DNA of 39,323 nt from Nocardia vaccinii NBRC 15922. Its GTDB lineage: Bacteria > Actinomycetota > Actinomycetes > Mycobacteriales > Mycobacteriaceae. The stretch is from the NCBI RefSeq assembly GCF_001613305.1, contig NZ_BDCC01000034.1:1-39323 (forward strand), read 5' to 3'. A program made the translations under genes and the position numbers. Position 1 is the first letter of the stretch; each line of letters starts with the position of its first letter. The notes beneath the pieces are model-generated. The model searched no databases, was not told the origin of the DNA, and saw only the letters and a list, made by a program, of their open reading frames with translations. Shown here piece after piece: positions 26,033 through 34,491 of this stretch.

Positions 26033-26671
26033 TCAGTACCCGACGGTGAACCGGGTCCGATGATGCTTGGGCCTCTCGGCTTCGTCCAGCAATGCGACGG
26101 CGAAGTCCTCCATCGAGATGAACGAATTGCCCTCGGCATCGACCAGCAGATCGTGCGCGCCGACCCGATAGCAGCCAGTCCGCACGCCTGGCTCGAGCAG
26201 CGTGGGTGGGCTCACATAGGCCCAATCCACCGGCCCCGCGGTGGCCGCCTGGAAAACATCGAGCTGCTGGTTGCAGGCGAACGCGATCGGCCGCAGATCG
26301 GACGGGAAATCGGGGGTGTCGATCAGCATCGCGCCGCCGGGAACCCGCAGACCGGCCGCGCCGCCGACCACCAGTAGCCGCACCTCGGTGCGCGCCAGCC
26401 CGGTCAGCAGTGCCACGGCCACCGCCGCCAACTCCTCCTCTCGGCCCGGCCCCGGACGGGTCGCGCTGATCACCACATCGCGATCGGCACTCAGCTCGGC
26501 AACCTGATCGGGATTCGCGGCGTCGCCGGACCTGATCTCGATCCGCGACGCCAGTTCGCGCAAACGTGCGGCGTCCCGGGATACGGCCGTTACGGTGTGG
26601 CCGCGGTCGACCGCCTCGGCGACCACTCGGCTGCCGACGGCACCAGATGCTCCGAAGACTGTGATACGCAT
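26033..26671 (-). CDS. NAD(P)-binding oxidoreductase, NmrA/SDR-like
   Basis: 212-residue Rossmann protein beginning MRITVFGASGAVGSRVVAEAVDRGHTV, the GxxGxxG dinucleotide motif followed by VSRDAARL. It also has VISATRPG and RLLVVGGAAGLRVPGG, and a C-terminal DFAVALLDEAERPKHHRTRFTVGY typical of short NAD(P)H-binding 'YwnB/BVR-B-like' proteins. It lacks a clear YxxxK catalytic pair, so it may be a redox sensor or reductase. The ATG at 26671 is weakly supported by AAGGAAAT upstream. It is 280 nt below the EamA gene on the same strand; that gap shows no gene. Confidence 0.85.
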   Translation of the reverse strand: MRITVFGASGAVGSRVVAEAVDRGHTVTAVSRDAARLRELASRIEIRSGDAANPDQVAELSADRDVVISATRPGPGREEELAAVAVALLTGLARTEVRLLVVGGAAGLRVPGGAMLIDTPDFPSDLRPIAFACNQQLDVFQAATAGPVDWAYVSPPTLLEPGVRTGCYRVGAHDLLVDAEGNSFISMEDFAVALLDEAERPKHHRTRFTVGY

Positions 26672-26951
26672 GGGAATTCGATTTCCTTCCAGTTGTTCTC
26701 GACCGGGAGTCGGCCCAGGCGGTATGCGATGCGATCGACCGGATACCGGTTGTCGGCGTAGTGCCGACCAGAGGTGATTGCCGGTGACACGTGGTGATCG
26801 GCCGGTGTGCATCGCGCTGTCTCTCGGCCGAAGAACCCACTGGTAGAACGGGTTTCGCACTGATAGCCGACTGTGACGTCGGCGCTGTGCGATAGGGAGA
26901 CCATGCTCGGCCGGATGTGGCAACAACGCGACGGGGCGGTTGGTGGAGCCA

Positions 26952-27911
26952 TCAGGCGGATTGCTCAGTGGTGACGGCGGTCTGCGCTTCGGGTGCGGGG
27001 TCGTCGGAAATCTCCTGGCGGGCAGTCCGCTTCGCGGCCCGGTCGGCGCCGGTCTGGCCGAGCAGCGTGCCGCCCAAGGCGATCGCCATTCCGAGGACTT
27101 GTAGCGGGCTCAGAGCCTGGCCGAGGGCGGCCCAGCCGATCACGGTCGCGGACAGCGGGCTCAGCAGCCCCAGGAAGGCAACCGAGGTGGCGGGCAGCCG
27201 GGAGATGCCACGGAACCAGACGACATAGGCCAGCGCGGTGCCGATCACCCCGAGGTACAGGTAACCGCCGATGTTGCGGACGTCCAGCGCGGGCGGGGCG
27301 TCCTCGGTGAGCAACGCCAGCGGCAACAGCAGCAGACCACCGGCAGTGAGCTGCCAGCCGGTCATGGCCAGCGGCCCGACGCCCTCGGGCCGACCCCAGC
27401 GCTTGGTCAGCACGGTCCCGGCGGCCATGCACGCCGCACCGGTGATGCCGGCCAGTACGCCGATCGGATCGAGCGCGGCCCGCGCGCGCATTACGACGAT
27501 GGCCACTCCGGCGATGCCGACGACGGCGGCCACCAGCTTGCGGACGGTCGGGTGTTCGGTTCGGAACAGCGCCGCGAAACCCAACGCGAACAGCGGTGAT
27601 GCCGAGGCCAGCACGGCGGCCGGGCCGCCCGGCAGACGATAGGCGGCCAGGAACAGCAGCGGGAAGAAGGCGCCGATGTTCAGGGTGCCGAGCACCATGG
27701 CGCGCAGGATCCAGCGGCCGCGCGGCAGCACCCGGGTGAGCGCCAACACCACGAGTCCGGCGGGTAGCGCCCGCATCAGGGCCGTGAACAGCGGCCGATC
27801 GGGCGGCAGGAATTCGGTCGTGACAGCGTAGGTGGAGCCCCAGACCAGGGGCGTCAGTGCGGTGAGCGCCAAGGTCGCGGCGGGCGACCCGGCGGCGTTC
27901 CGAGTGGTCAT
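26952..27911 (-). CDS. EamA/DMT-family transporter (RhaT/YedA-like exporter)
   Basis: 319-residue protein with ten hydrophobic helices in two EamA repeats: ALTALTPLVWGSTYAVTTEFLPPDRPLFTALMRALPAGL in the first, and GPLAMTGWQLTAGGLLLLPL ... LYLGVIGTALAYVVWFRGISRLPATSVAFLGLLSPLSATVIGWAALGQALSPLQ in the second. DMT exporters move amino acids or small metabolites. The C-terminal tail is polar. The ATG at 27911 has GGAGAGAAGG upstream. It is divergent from a MarR regulator 100 bp away, which probably controls it. Confidence 0.9.
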   Translation of the reverse strand: MTTRNAAGSPAATLALTALTPLVWGSTYAVTTEFLPPDRPLFTALMRALPAGLVVLALTRVLPRGRWILRAMVLGTLNIGAFFPLLFLAAYRLPGGPAAVLASASPLFALGFAALFRTEHPTVRKLVAAVVGIAGVAIVVMRARAALDPIGVLAGITGAACMAAGTVLTKRWGRPEGVGPLAMTGWQLTAGGLLLLPLALLTEDAPPALDVRNIGGYLYLGVIGTALAYVVWFRGISRLPATSVAFLGLLSPLSATVIGWAALGQALSPLQVLGMAIALGGTLLGQTGADRAAKRTARQEISDDPAPEAQTAVTTEQSA

Positions 27912-27931
27912 GGCCTTCTCTCCAGGTTAAC

Positions 27932-27951
27932 TATCTTAATGTTGAGAGATA
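27932..27951. promoter_or_regulatory. Candidate MarR operator between eamA and marR
   Basis: TATCT-N10-AGATA inverted repeat in an AT-rich island (TTAACTATCTTAATG...) midway between the divergent starts. It would overlap both promoters, fitting autoregulation and repression of the exporter. Confidence 0.45.
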
Positions 27952-28010
27952 ACACCACACGAGGCCGCTTTATGCCAACGCTAAGATTCTTCATGTGGAG
28001 AGGGCTATCG

Positions 28011-28511
28011 ATGGTTGATGCAGTAGACCTGATCACGGCCGCGTGGCGCGAGCAGTGCCCGGATGTCGACGTCGCGCCGATGGAGGTGGTCGGCCGGATC
28101 ACTCGGCTGGCCCGCGTGCTGGACCGCGAACTGCGCGAGTTCTTCACCGGCCACGGCTTGGAGCGCTGGGAGTTCGACATGCTGGCGACACTGCGGCGTT
28201 CCGGCGGCGACCAGGGGCTCACGCCGGGAGCGCTGATCAAGGCGGCGATGATCACCTCGGGCGCGGTCACCAATCGCATCGACCGCCTGGAGTCGAAGGG
28301 ACTGGTCCGCCGCAACTCCGACCCCGGCGACCGACGCTCGGTCCGCATCCAGCTCACCGCCGCCGGACGCACCATGGTCGACGAACTCCTCCCCCGGCAC
28401 GTCGCCAATGAAAACCGCCTACTGGCAGACCTTTCCGCTGCCGACCGCGACCACCTGACGGCCCTCCTGCGCACCTTGTCCGAATCCCTCGGCGACACCA
28501 CCCTCACCTGA
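28011..28511 (+). CDS. MarR-family transcriptional regulator
   Basis: 166-residue winged-helix protein: VVGRITRLARVLDRELREFFTGHGLERWEFDMLATLRRSG, GLTPGALIKAAMITSGAVTNRIDRLESKGLVRRNSDPGDRRSVRIQLTAAG (HTH and wing), then a C-terminal dimerisation helix. The ATG at 28011 is preceded by GGAGAGG, 7 nt away; longer upstream starts lack a ribosome site. Probably controls the divergent EamA exporter. Confidence 0.92.
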   Translation: MVDAVDLITAAWREQCPDVDVAPMEVVGRITRLARVLDRELREFFTGHGLERWEFDMLATLRRSGGDQGLTPGALIKAAMITSGAVTNRIDRLESKGLVRRNSDPGDRRSVRIQLTAAGRTMVDELLPRHVANENRLLADLSAADRDHLTALLRTLSESLGDTTLT

Positions 28512-28609
28512 CCTGCGACCCGCGCGGCCGGCCGAGCCCATAGGCGAGCCGGTGGACGGGTGCTCCGCTCGGGCTTTCGATCCTGTGGACCCTGTGGCAC
28601 TCCCGATCG

Positions 28610-28640
28610 TGATCATGCGAACGTGTCGTTCGCATGATCA
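28610..28640. terminator. Perfect hairpin between marR and jetC
   Basis: 13-bp perfect inverted repeat (core GATCATGCGAAC, 28611-28622, with GTTCGCATGATC, 28628-28639, plus one flanking T-A pair) around a 5-nt loop GTGTC. It lies between convergent marR and jetC and may terminate both, though it is unusually AT-containing and has no U-tract. The whole gap 28512-28783 (272 bp) has no supported gene and no trace of a jetD. Confidence 0.5.
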
Positions 28641-28783
28641 TCCAGCCACTGCCACTGCAGGTCCTGGTCGGTGTCACCCTGCCGCTGTGGTGGCGGCGCA
28701 GCGGCAACCTGGCGGTCGCCGGGCCGTGCGCACGCCTTCGACGATGTGGTCCGGCAGACGTTGCGGTACGGGCACCGACCCCG

Positions 28784-31700
28784 TCAGGAGGTGAGTTCCA
28801 TTGCCTCGTCCAGGGTTATGCCGCCCTCGACGGTGTGTGGCACCCGGCGGCGGCCCGGTGAGCCCAGGGCGGCGGTGAGATCCGAGCCGTCGTGTTCGGC
28901 CAGCAGATCGTGCGAGTCCCACACCAGAAGGGTTGCGCTGACGGTGTTCTCCGCGGCCGAGTGGGCCAGATCGTAGTGCGCGCACGCGGGCACGTGGTCG
29001 TAGGTGATCCACAGGTCGTAGCCCGTCATGAACAGATCCAGGTCGAAATCCACGGATAGGCCGAGCAATTCGCTGCGCCCGTTGTCGTCCACACCGGCGA
29101 ACGCCTCGTCCAGGGCGAGCAGGCGCGGCGCCTGGGGATCGGCCGAATCGAGCATGACGTGCGCGGCGGCGAACAGCGGAAGATGCAGGGACACCGACTG
29201 TTCGCCGCCCGAGAGGGCGCTGTGCCGGGCCACCGTGAGCCGGTCCTCACTGCCGTCGGCGGTGATCAGGGTGAACGAGAACACTCGCCAGGTCCGGTAA
29301 TCCAGTGTGGTGGCGAGGATTTCGGGATAGGAGCGTTCCGGGTGCGCGGCGCGAGCGGCCCGGATCTCCGCGGCGAAGTGCGCGCGCACGGCGGCCAGGT
29401 CCTCCGGACTCAGCTCGGAGGCGTCCCGGTCGAGCAGTTTGCACACCGCGCGGGCGGATTCGGACAGACTGTCCGCCAGCACCCAGTGCACGCCGATGGT
29501 GTTGCCCGAGGACATCCGGCGCTGTCGCATCTCGGTGCCCATGCGATTGATGAGATCGCGTGCGTCACTGGTGCGTTCGTGAATCTGCTGGGCCAGACCG
29601 GTCAGCAGCGCATCCTCGAGGATACGGCGCTCGGCGTCGGTGAGCAGCAGTTCCTGATCCGAGCGGGCCCCGGCGATGCGGTCGGCGAAATCGGCCAGCG
29701 CGGCCACGCCCTGATCGTCGTGCACCTGAACGACCGTGAGCCCGTCGGCGGCGTCCCATTGCAGCCGGTAGTCCTGCCGGGCGGCGGCGAGGGCGGCGTC
29801 GAACTCCTGCAGCGCGGCGGTGACCGCGCTGCGGGTGGACTTGCGGGCCGCCTCACCGGCGCGCACCGACGCGGTGGCCACGCACAGACCGTCGAACAGT
29901 TCCTGCACTCCCTCGGGCAGCACTCGGGGCGCGGCTTCCGGTCCGCCGGTCTCGATCCGGTACAGCAACTGCTCCGGGGTGGACCAAGCCGCCTCGGTAC
30001 TCGGCCAGCGGCAGTGCTCGGGTGCGCCGAGCAGGCTCAACAGGTCCGGACGGGCATAGGGTGCAAGGTGTTTCACGTCGGCGAGCAGTTCGGTCAGGGC
30101 GGTGCCGAGCGAGTCGTGCGCGGCCCGATACGCTCCTTCGGCCGAGCCTACCGCCTCGATCGCGTCGGAAGCCGCCTTGCGCGCGGCCTTCTGCTCGGCC
30201 CGCGCGGCCTCGATCCGCATCCGGGCCTGTTCGAGTTCGCGATCGATATCGGCGGCGCCCGCGCCCAGCGCCTCGCGCAGTGTCTCGAGTTTGCGCAATT
30301 GCTCCTCGTACCCGGCCCGCGCCGACTCGGCCTCCTCGGCGAAAGCTTCGGCCAGATCCCGGGATTCGGCCAGCCGGTCCTCGCTCTCGCGGGACCGCTC
30401 GTGATCGCGCTGATGGTCCCCGCGCAGGCGCAACAGCGCGGTACCGGTGTTCTCGAAGTGCCGGATGGCCGCGGCCAGGGCATCGAGTTCGGCCGGATCA
30501 CGCGGTGCGCGATGAGCGGCCGCGACGCCGCGAACCTTCTTGTCGGCGACGGTGAACTCGGCGACGGCCTGATCCAGATCGCCCTCGGCCTGCGCCGCCG
30601 CCTCGGCCCGCGACCGCAGCATGCCCGCGGCCTCGGAGACCGCGCGCAATGCGGCGGTGACCGTGTGGGTACGAGGTAATGCCTTGGCGGCGGCGGTGAT
30701 TCGGGCCAGCTGTTCGGCGGCCTCCCGCTGCTGGGCGGCGGCTTCCTGTTCGGCGGACTGCGCGGTCTCGATTGCGGCCGCCAGCTCGGCCAGGCGCAGT
30801 TCGCGGCGGCGGGCACGGGCGGTCGCGCCGATGAATTCGGCATGCGGTTTGGTGTGGCGGCCCAGCTGTACGCCCTGGCGGTATCGGCCGTCGGCATCGA
30901 TCGTCACCGGGGTGGTCGCGCCGCCGGATGCGGTGGCCTTCCCGGCACTCGCACCGTCGTGGTGAACGATATTGCCGGACAATGCGATCGAGGCCAGCAC
31001 GCCCGAAACGACATCGCCGGGAACGGTCAGAGCATCCGAATCGTCCTCGACGACGAGTACATCGGCCAGGGTGCGGCCCGCCGGGCGGTCCCGCGGCGGC
31101 AGCGGGACGAGGAACTGCTCCGAATCATGTGGCGGCAGTTCATCTTCCGGATACACCCAACCGTCGAGCAGATCGGCGGCCTGCAACGCCGCCTCGATGC
31201 CCGCGGCCTGCTCGGGCGAGATGTCGTCCGCGAAGCGGACCAGCCGCCACAGCGGTGCACCCGCACGAGCCTCGCGCGAGTCGGTGCGGGCGGCGAAAGC
31301 CGTTGGTGCATCTTCCTTCTCGGCTGCGACCCGATCTCGCTCGGCTCGCAGCTCGGCGATTCGGGCCGCGGCCTGTTCGGCGGCGGTGCGGGCCTGTTGC
31401 CGCTGACTGCGGATCTGCTCGGAGAGCGGTTCGGTGTGCTCGGTGAGAACCTCGGTGAGGGTGGCCGCGTCATCGGAACCCACGGCGGCCAGAGCGGTAT
31501 CGAGCGCTTCGAACAACCCCGCGCGTACCGGCTCGTGGATCTCGCGGTGCTCCTCCCGCCAGTCACGCAGCGCCGCGGCCGTATTCGACCGGGCGAGGGT
31601 TACGGTGGCCTCGGCCTCCGCGAGCGCGGCCGCGGCGGTGTCCCGCTGCTCGATCGCCCGCTGGGCGGTGCGTTCGGCGCGTGAACGTCCCGCGGCGGCG

Positions 31701-33028
31701 GTGTCCACCAGGGTCAGCGCCTGGCGCACCGCACGCACGTCGGCATCGCGCTCCTCGGCGTGACTGCGCACGGTGGTGGTGAGCTGTTCGGCACGCGCCT
31801 GCTCGGGCAGCGCGGACCAGCCGATACCGGCCTCCTCGGCGGCCGTGCGCAATTCTTCCTCGCCGCGGGACAACGCGGCGGTGGCGGATTCTACTGCCGC
31901 GCGGGATCTTTCGGCCTCCTCTGCGCGCTGCTCGACCGCCTGCTGCGCCTTGGTCGCCTTGTCGCGATGCACCGCCGCGGAGGCCTCCAACCGGCGCACC
32001 GCGTCCGCCAGATCGTCGAGCTGCTGCTTGCCCTCGTACGCGCTGGAGCGCTGAAGCGTCTCCCGATCGGTCAGCGCCTGCTCGTAGGCGCGATCGGCGG
32101 CCTCGGCGCGTTCCTCGGCGGCGGTTCGCTCACCTTCGCGACGCTCACGCAGCGCCGTCGCGGCGAACAGCGCCGTACTGCCGTGCGTCACCGCGTCGAT
32201 GCGTCCGCGCACCTGGTCGACATCGCTCTTGGCTTGCACCGCAAGATATTTGCGATACACCCCGACGAAGGCGCGGGTGGCGGTGTCCGCCTGGACCAGG
32301 CCCTCGAGCGTGCGGCCGACCTCCTCCATATCGCTGAACGAGCGGGCCGCGTCCAGGATGAGCTGCTCGTCCAGCGGACGCAGGCCGTCGGCGAGCGCCT
32401 GGGACAGTCCGCGCGGGTCGAGGTTCTTGGCCAGCTGCGGACGGCGCAGGGTCAGGATGAGATTGATCAGCTGGTCGTAGCGCTGCGCCCCGAGCCCGAA
32501 CATGCGTGCGTCGATGGCGGCGCGATAGTCCACCGGACGATCGGTGAGCGCGTCGGTGCCGATCTGCTCGGCGAGCTGCTTGCGCGTGAGCGGCCGGTCG
32601 TCCGGGCCGATCAGGGAGAAGTCGACACCCACCCGGCCGTCTGCGACGAAATACCAGCGGGTCACCTTGTCCGAGGAGCGGGTCGCGCGCATGCCGATGC
32701 CGATGGTGACGACCTCGGGATCCTCGCGCCGACCGCGGGCGAACTCCATCCACACGTACGAGTACGCCGATTCCTGCTTGCGGTACAACAGATTCGACTT
32801 CATCGTGCGTTCCTCGCCCGCGAACGGATTCAGCCGGCGCGGCTCGATCCGCCCGTCGAACACGAAGGGGAACAGCACTTCCAGGCCCTTGGTCTTACCG
32901 GACCCGTTGGGCCCGCGCAGTACCAGTCGCCCGTCGGCGAAGCAGAACTCCTGATCGCGGTAGTCCCAGAGGTTGATGATGCCCGCCCGAGTGGGTACGA
33001 ATCGGACGCCGCCGTGGATGAGCTCCAT
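28784..33028 (-). CDS. jetC: Wadjet JetC-like SMC ATPase (TIGR02680 family)
   Basis: 1,414-residue SMC/MukB-like protein, motor of the Wadjet plasmid-defence complex that extrudes DNA loops. The ATPase head is split: N-terminal Walker A LVLRGPNGSGKTKGLEVLFPF (about residues 36-56), and C-terminal signature ALSGGEQSVSLHLPLF and Walker B RLLALDEAFAGVDDNG. Between them are about 1,000 residues of charged coiled coil (Ala/Glu/Arg-rich heptads) with a central globular hinge-like region around EAALQAADLLDGWVYPEDELPP. These fit the TIGR02680 family of the TIGR02677-02680 four-gene set. The ATG overlaps the jetB stop by one base (TGATG) and has AAGGGGAG upstream. All ATPase motifs look intact. No nuclease gene follows. 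Confidence 0.9.
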   Translation of the reverse strand: MELIHGGVRFVPTRAGIINLWDYRDQEFCFADGRLVLRGPNGSGKTKGLEVLFPFVFDGRIEPRRLNPFAGEERTMKSNLLYRKQESAYSYVWMEFARGRREDPEVVTIGIGMRATRSSDKVTRWYFVADGRVGVDFSLIGPDDRPLTRKQLAEQIGTDALTDRPVDYRAAIDARMFGLGAQRYDQLINLILTLRRPQLAKNLDPRGLSQALADGLRPLDEQLILDAARSFSDMEEVGRTLEGLVQADTATRAFVGVYRKYLAVQAKSDVDQVRGRIDAVTHGSTALFAATALRERREGERTAAEERAEAADRAYEQALTDRETLQRSSAYEGKQQLDDLADAVRRLEASAAVHRDKATKAQQAVEQRAEEAERSRAAVESATAALSRGEEELRTAAEEAGIGWSALPEQARAEQLTTTVRSHAEERDADVRAVRQALTLVDTAAAGRSRAERTAQRAIEQRDTAAAALAEAEATVTLARSNTAAALRDWREEHREIHEPVRAGLFEALDTALAAVGSDDAATLTEVLTEHTEPLSEQIRSQRQQARTAAEQAAARIAELRAERDRVAAEKEDAPTAFAARTDSREARAGAPLWRLVRFADDISPEQAAGIEAALQAADLLDGWVYPEDELPPHDSEQFLVPLPPRDRPAGRTLADVLVVEDDSDALTVPGDVVSGVLASIALSGNIVHHDGASAGKATASGGATTPVTIDADGRYRQGVQLGRHTKPHAEFIGATARARRRELRLAELAAAIETAQSAEQEAAAQQREAAEQLARITAAAKALPRTHTVTAALRAVSEAAGMLRSRAEAAAQAEGDLDQAVAEFTVADKKVRGVAAAHRAPRDPAELDALAAAIRHFENTGTALLRLRGDHQRDHERSRESEDRLAESRDLAEAFAEEAESARAGYEEQLRKLETLREALGAGAADIDRELEQARMRIEAARAEQKAARKAASDAIEAVGSAEGAYRAAHDSLGTALTELLADVKHLAPYARPDLLSLLGAPEHCRWPSTEAAWSTPEQLLYRIETGGPEAAPRVLPEGVQELFDGLCVATASVRAGEAARKSTRSAVTAALQEFDAALAAARQDYRLQWDAADGLTVVQVHDDQGVAALADFADRIAGARSDQELLLTDAERRILEDALLTGLAQQIHERTSDARDLINRMGTEMRQRRMSSGNTIGVHWVLADSLSESARAVCKLLDRDASELSPEDLAAVRAHFAAEIRAARAAHPERSYPEILATTLDYRTWRVFSFTLITADGSEDRLTVARHSALSGGEQSVSLHLPLFAAAHVMLDSADPQAPRLLALDEAFAGVDDNGRSELLGLSVDFDLDLFMTGYDLWITYDHVPACAHYDLAHSAAENTVSATLLVWDSHDLLAEHDGSDLTAALGSPGRRRVPHTVEGGITLDEAMELTS

Positions 33029-34491
33029 CAACTCCCCTTCTGTGCCGGATAGGCGTGGTCGCCGAGCGCGGTCGCGGAGGCGAACAGCTCGCTCTTGGCG
33101 CGCGTGCGGACCGTGACCACCGCGCCGCGGTAACGGGCGAGGGCGGGCAGGATCAACAGGACCGGTTCGGAATCCGTTTCGCCGGAGGCCGTCTCGTCTC
33201 CAGTGCGGTGTGATTCGACCAGGTGCAGTCGTTCCAGCAGTGCCAGGACCTCCCGGGTCAGGCCGGGAACGTCGGCCTGCCACTGTGCGGCGAAGGTGGA
33301 CCCGTAGCGGTCGGTGAGGGCCTGGACGGTCTCACGGATCCAGGACAACGGTACGACCGGATACGGCGGCTCCACGTCGATCTCCTCGTCTTCGCCCGCA
33401 ATCTCTCGATCGGCCGCATCTTCTTGTGCCACATCGGGATCGGAGGACACGACCAGCGGGGTGAATACGGTCGACTCCGGAATCGCGTCGTCCAGCGCGT
33501 CGATCAGGGTGGTGGCCGGAGCGGCGCGGTGACGACGCTCGACGGGATTGTCGATGTCCAGGACCAGATCCGCGATCTCGCCGACCAGCAGCAGCGCCAC
33601 CTGAGCGAGGGTGCCCGTGCTGGGAAAGCGCACATCGGAGAAACGACCCGAGGTGTCGATCAGCGCGACGCCCTCGGCGCGACGCTCGGCCCGCAACCCG
33701 GTGAGCAGCTCCACCTCGGCGACGACCTTCTCCGTACCCAGTTGCAGCCGCTCGGATTCGGTCAGTTCCTGTGCGTAGACCACCGGTCGCTCGACCAGCG
33801 CGCGCCGCACCCGGCGGGCATCGGCCGCCCGCGCCTGCGGTGCGGAAGTGCCTGTACCGCTGTCGGATTCGTCCTCGAACAAGCCGCGCACGCTCCGCAG
33901 ATGCTGCAGTACGCGCGGCGGCCGGAAGATCGCGAAGACCACGGCCCGGTCGATGTCGTAGAGGGCCTCACCGGCATCCGGATCCGCTGCCCAGCCCCCG
34001 GCGTCGCCGTCGGCGAGGGTGAGCGCGCCGCGCGCACCCAGCCAGGCCACGGCGTCGACGAACGCGTCGCGATCGGCGGCTCGATCGGTGGACAATTCGA
34101 GTCCGTCGACCCGCGTCGCATACGAGGCGACCTGGTCGGCCAACTCCGACAGGGTGATCTGATCGCCGGCCCGGCCGAGCGCGGCCAGGGCCAGGGACAG
34201 GTACGCGTAGCGTCGCCGGTCGAAGACTCGATCACCCGGCGTCCGCGCCGGACGACCGGAATCGAGCCGATCCAGCACCGGGAACAACCGGGCGGTGGTC
34301 TCGGTGACCTCGAGCCGGTAGCCGAACAATTCGGCCAGATCCTCACGCAGTTCGGTGGCCCAGCGCCGCAGCAGCGGCAGGGCGATCCGATCCGGATAGC
34401 TGCGGGTGACCAGGTGGTTGGCCAGAATCACCCGCGCGGCCCGCTGATAGCTGTCCAGGGCGAGGGAATCTATTGTGCGAGCGTGGATCAT
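33028..34491 (-). CDS. jetB: Wadjet JetB-like subunit (DUF2398/TIGR02678 family)
   Basis: 487-residue winged-helix protein, MukE/kite-like partner that bridges the kleisin and the SMC ATPase in Wadjet complexes. Recognised from overall pattern and position: YQRAARVILANHLVTRSYPDRIALPLLRRWATELREDLAELFGYRLEVT, FDRRRYAYLSLALAALG, then VDAVAWLGARGALTLADGD and the C-terminal ALLERLHLVE...LLILPALARYRG. An acidic insert (EDAADREIAGEDEEIDVE) lies near residue 365. It overlaps jetA by 4 nt (ATGA) and jetC by 1 nt, so the three are translationally coupled. Family assignment is by eye. Confidence 0.85.
   Translation of the reverse strand: MIHARTIDSLALDSYQRAARVILANHLVTRSYPDRIALPLLRRWATELREDLAELFGYRLEVTETTARLFPVLDRLDSGRPARTPGDRVFDRRRYAYLSLALAALGRAGDQITLSELADQVASYATRVDGLELSTDRAADRDAFVDAVAWLGARGALTLADGDAGGWAADPDAGEALYDIDRAVVFAIFRPPRVLQHLRSVRGLFEDESDSGTGTSAPQARAADARRVRRALVERPVVYAQELTESERLQLGTEKVVAEVELLTGLRAERRAEGVALIDTSGRFSDVRFPSTGTLAQVALLLVGEIADLVLDIDNPVERRHRAAPATTLIDALDDAIPESTVFTPLVVSSDPDVAQEDAADREIAGEDEEIDVEPPYPVVPLSWIRETVQALTDRYGSTFAAQWQADVPGLTREVLALLERLHLVESHRTGDETASGETDSEPVLLILPALARYRGAVVTVRTRAKSELFASATALGDHAYPAQKGS

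Noticed and set aside
28512..28783. Possible jetD remnant or transposase fragment downstream of jetC
   Set aside because: Translations in all frames show no Toprim, DUF2399 or transposase-like motif; only the hairpin at 28610-28640 stands out.
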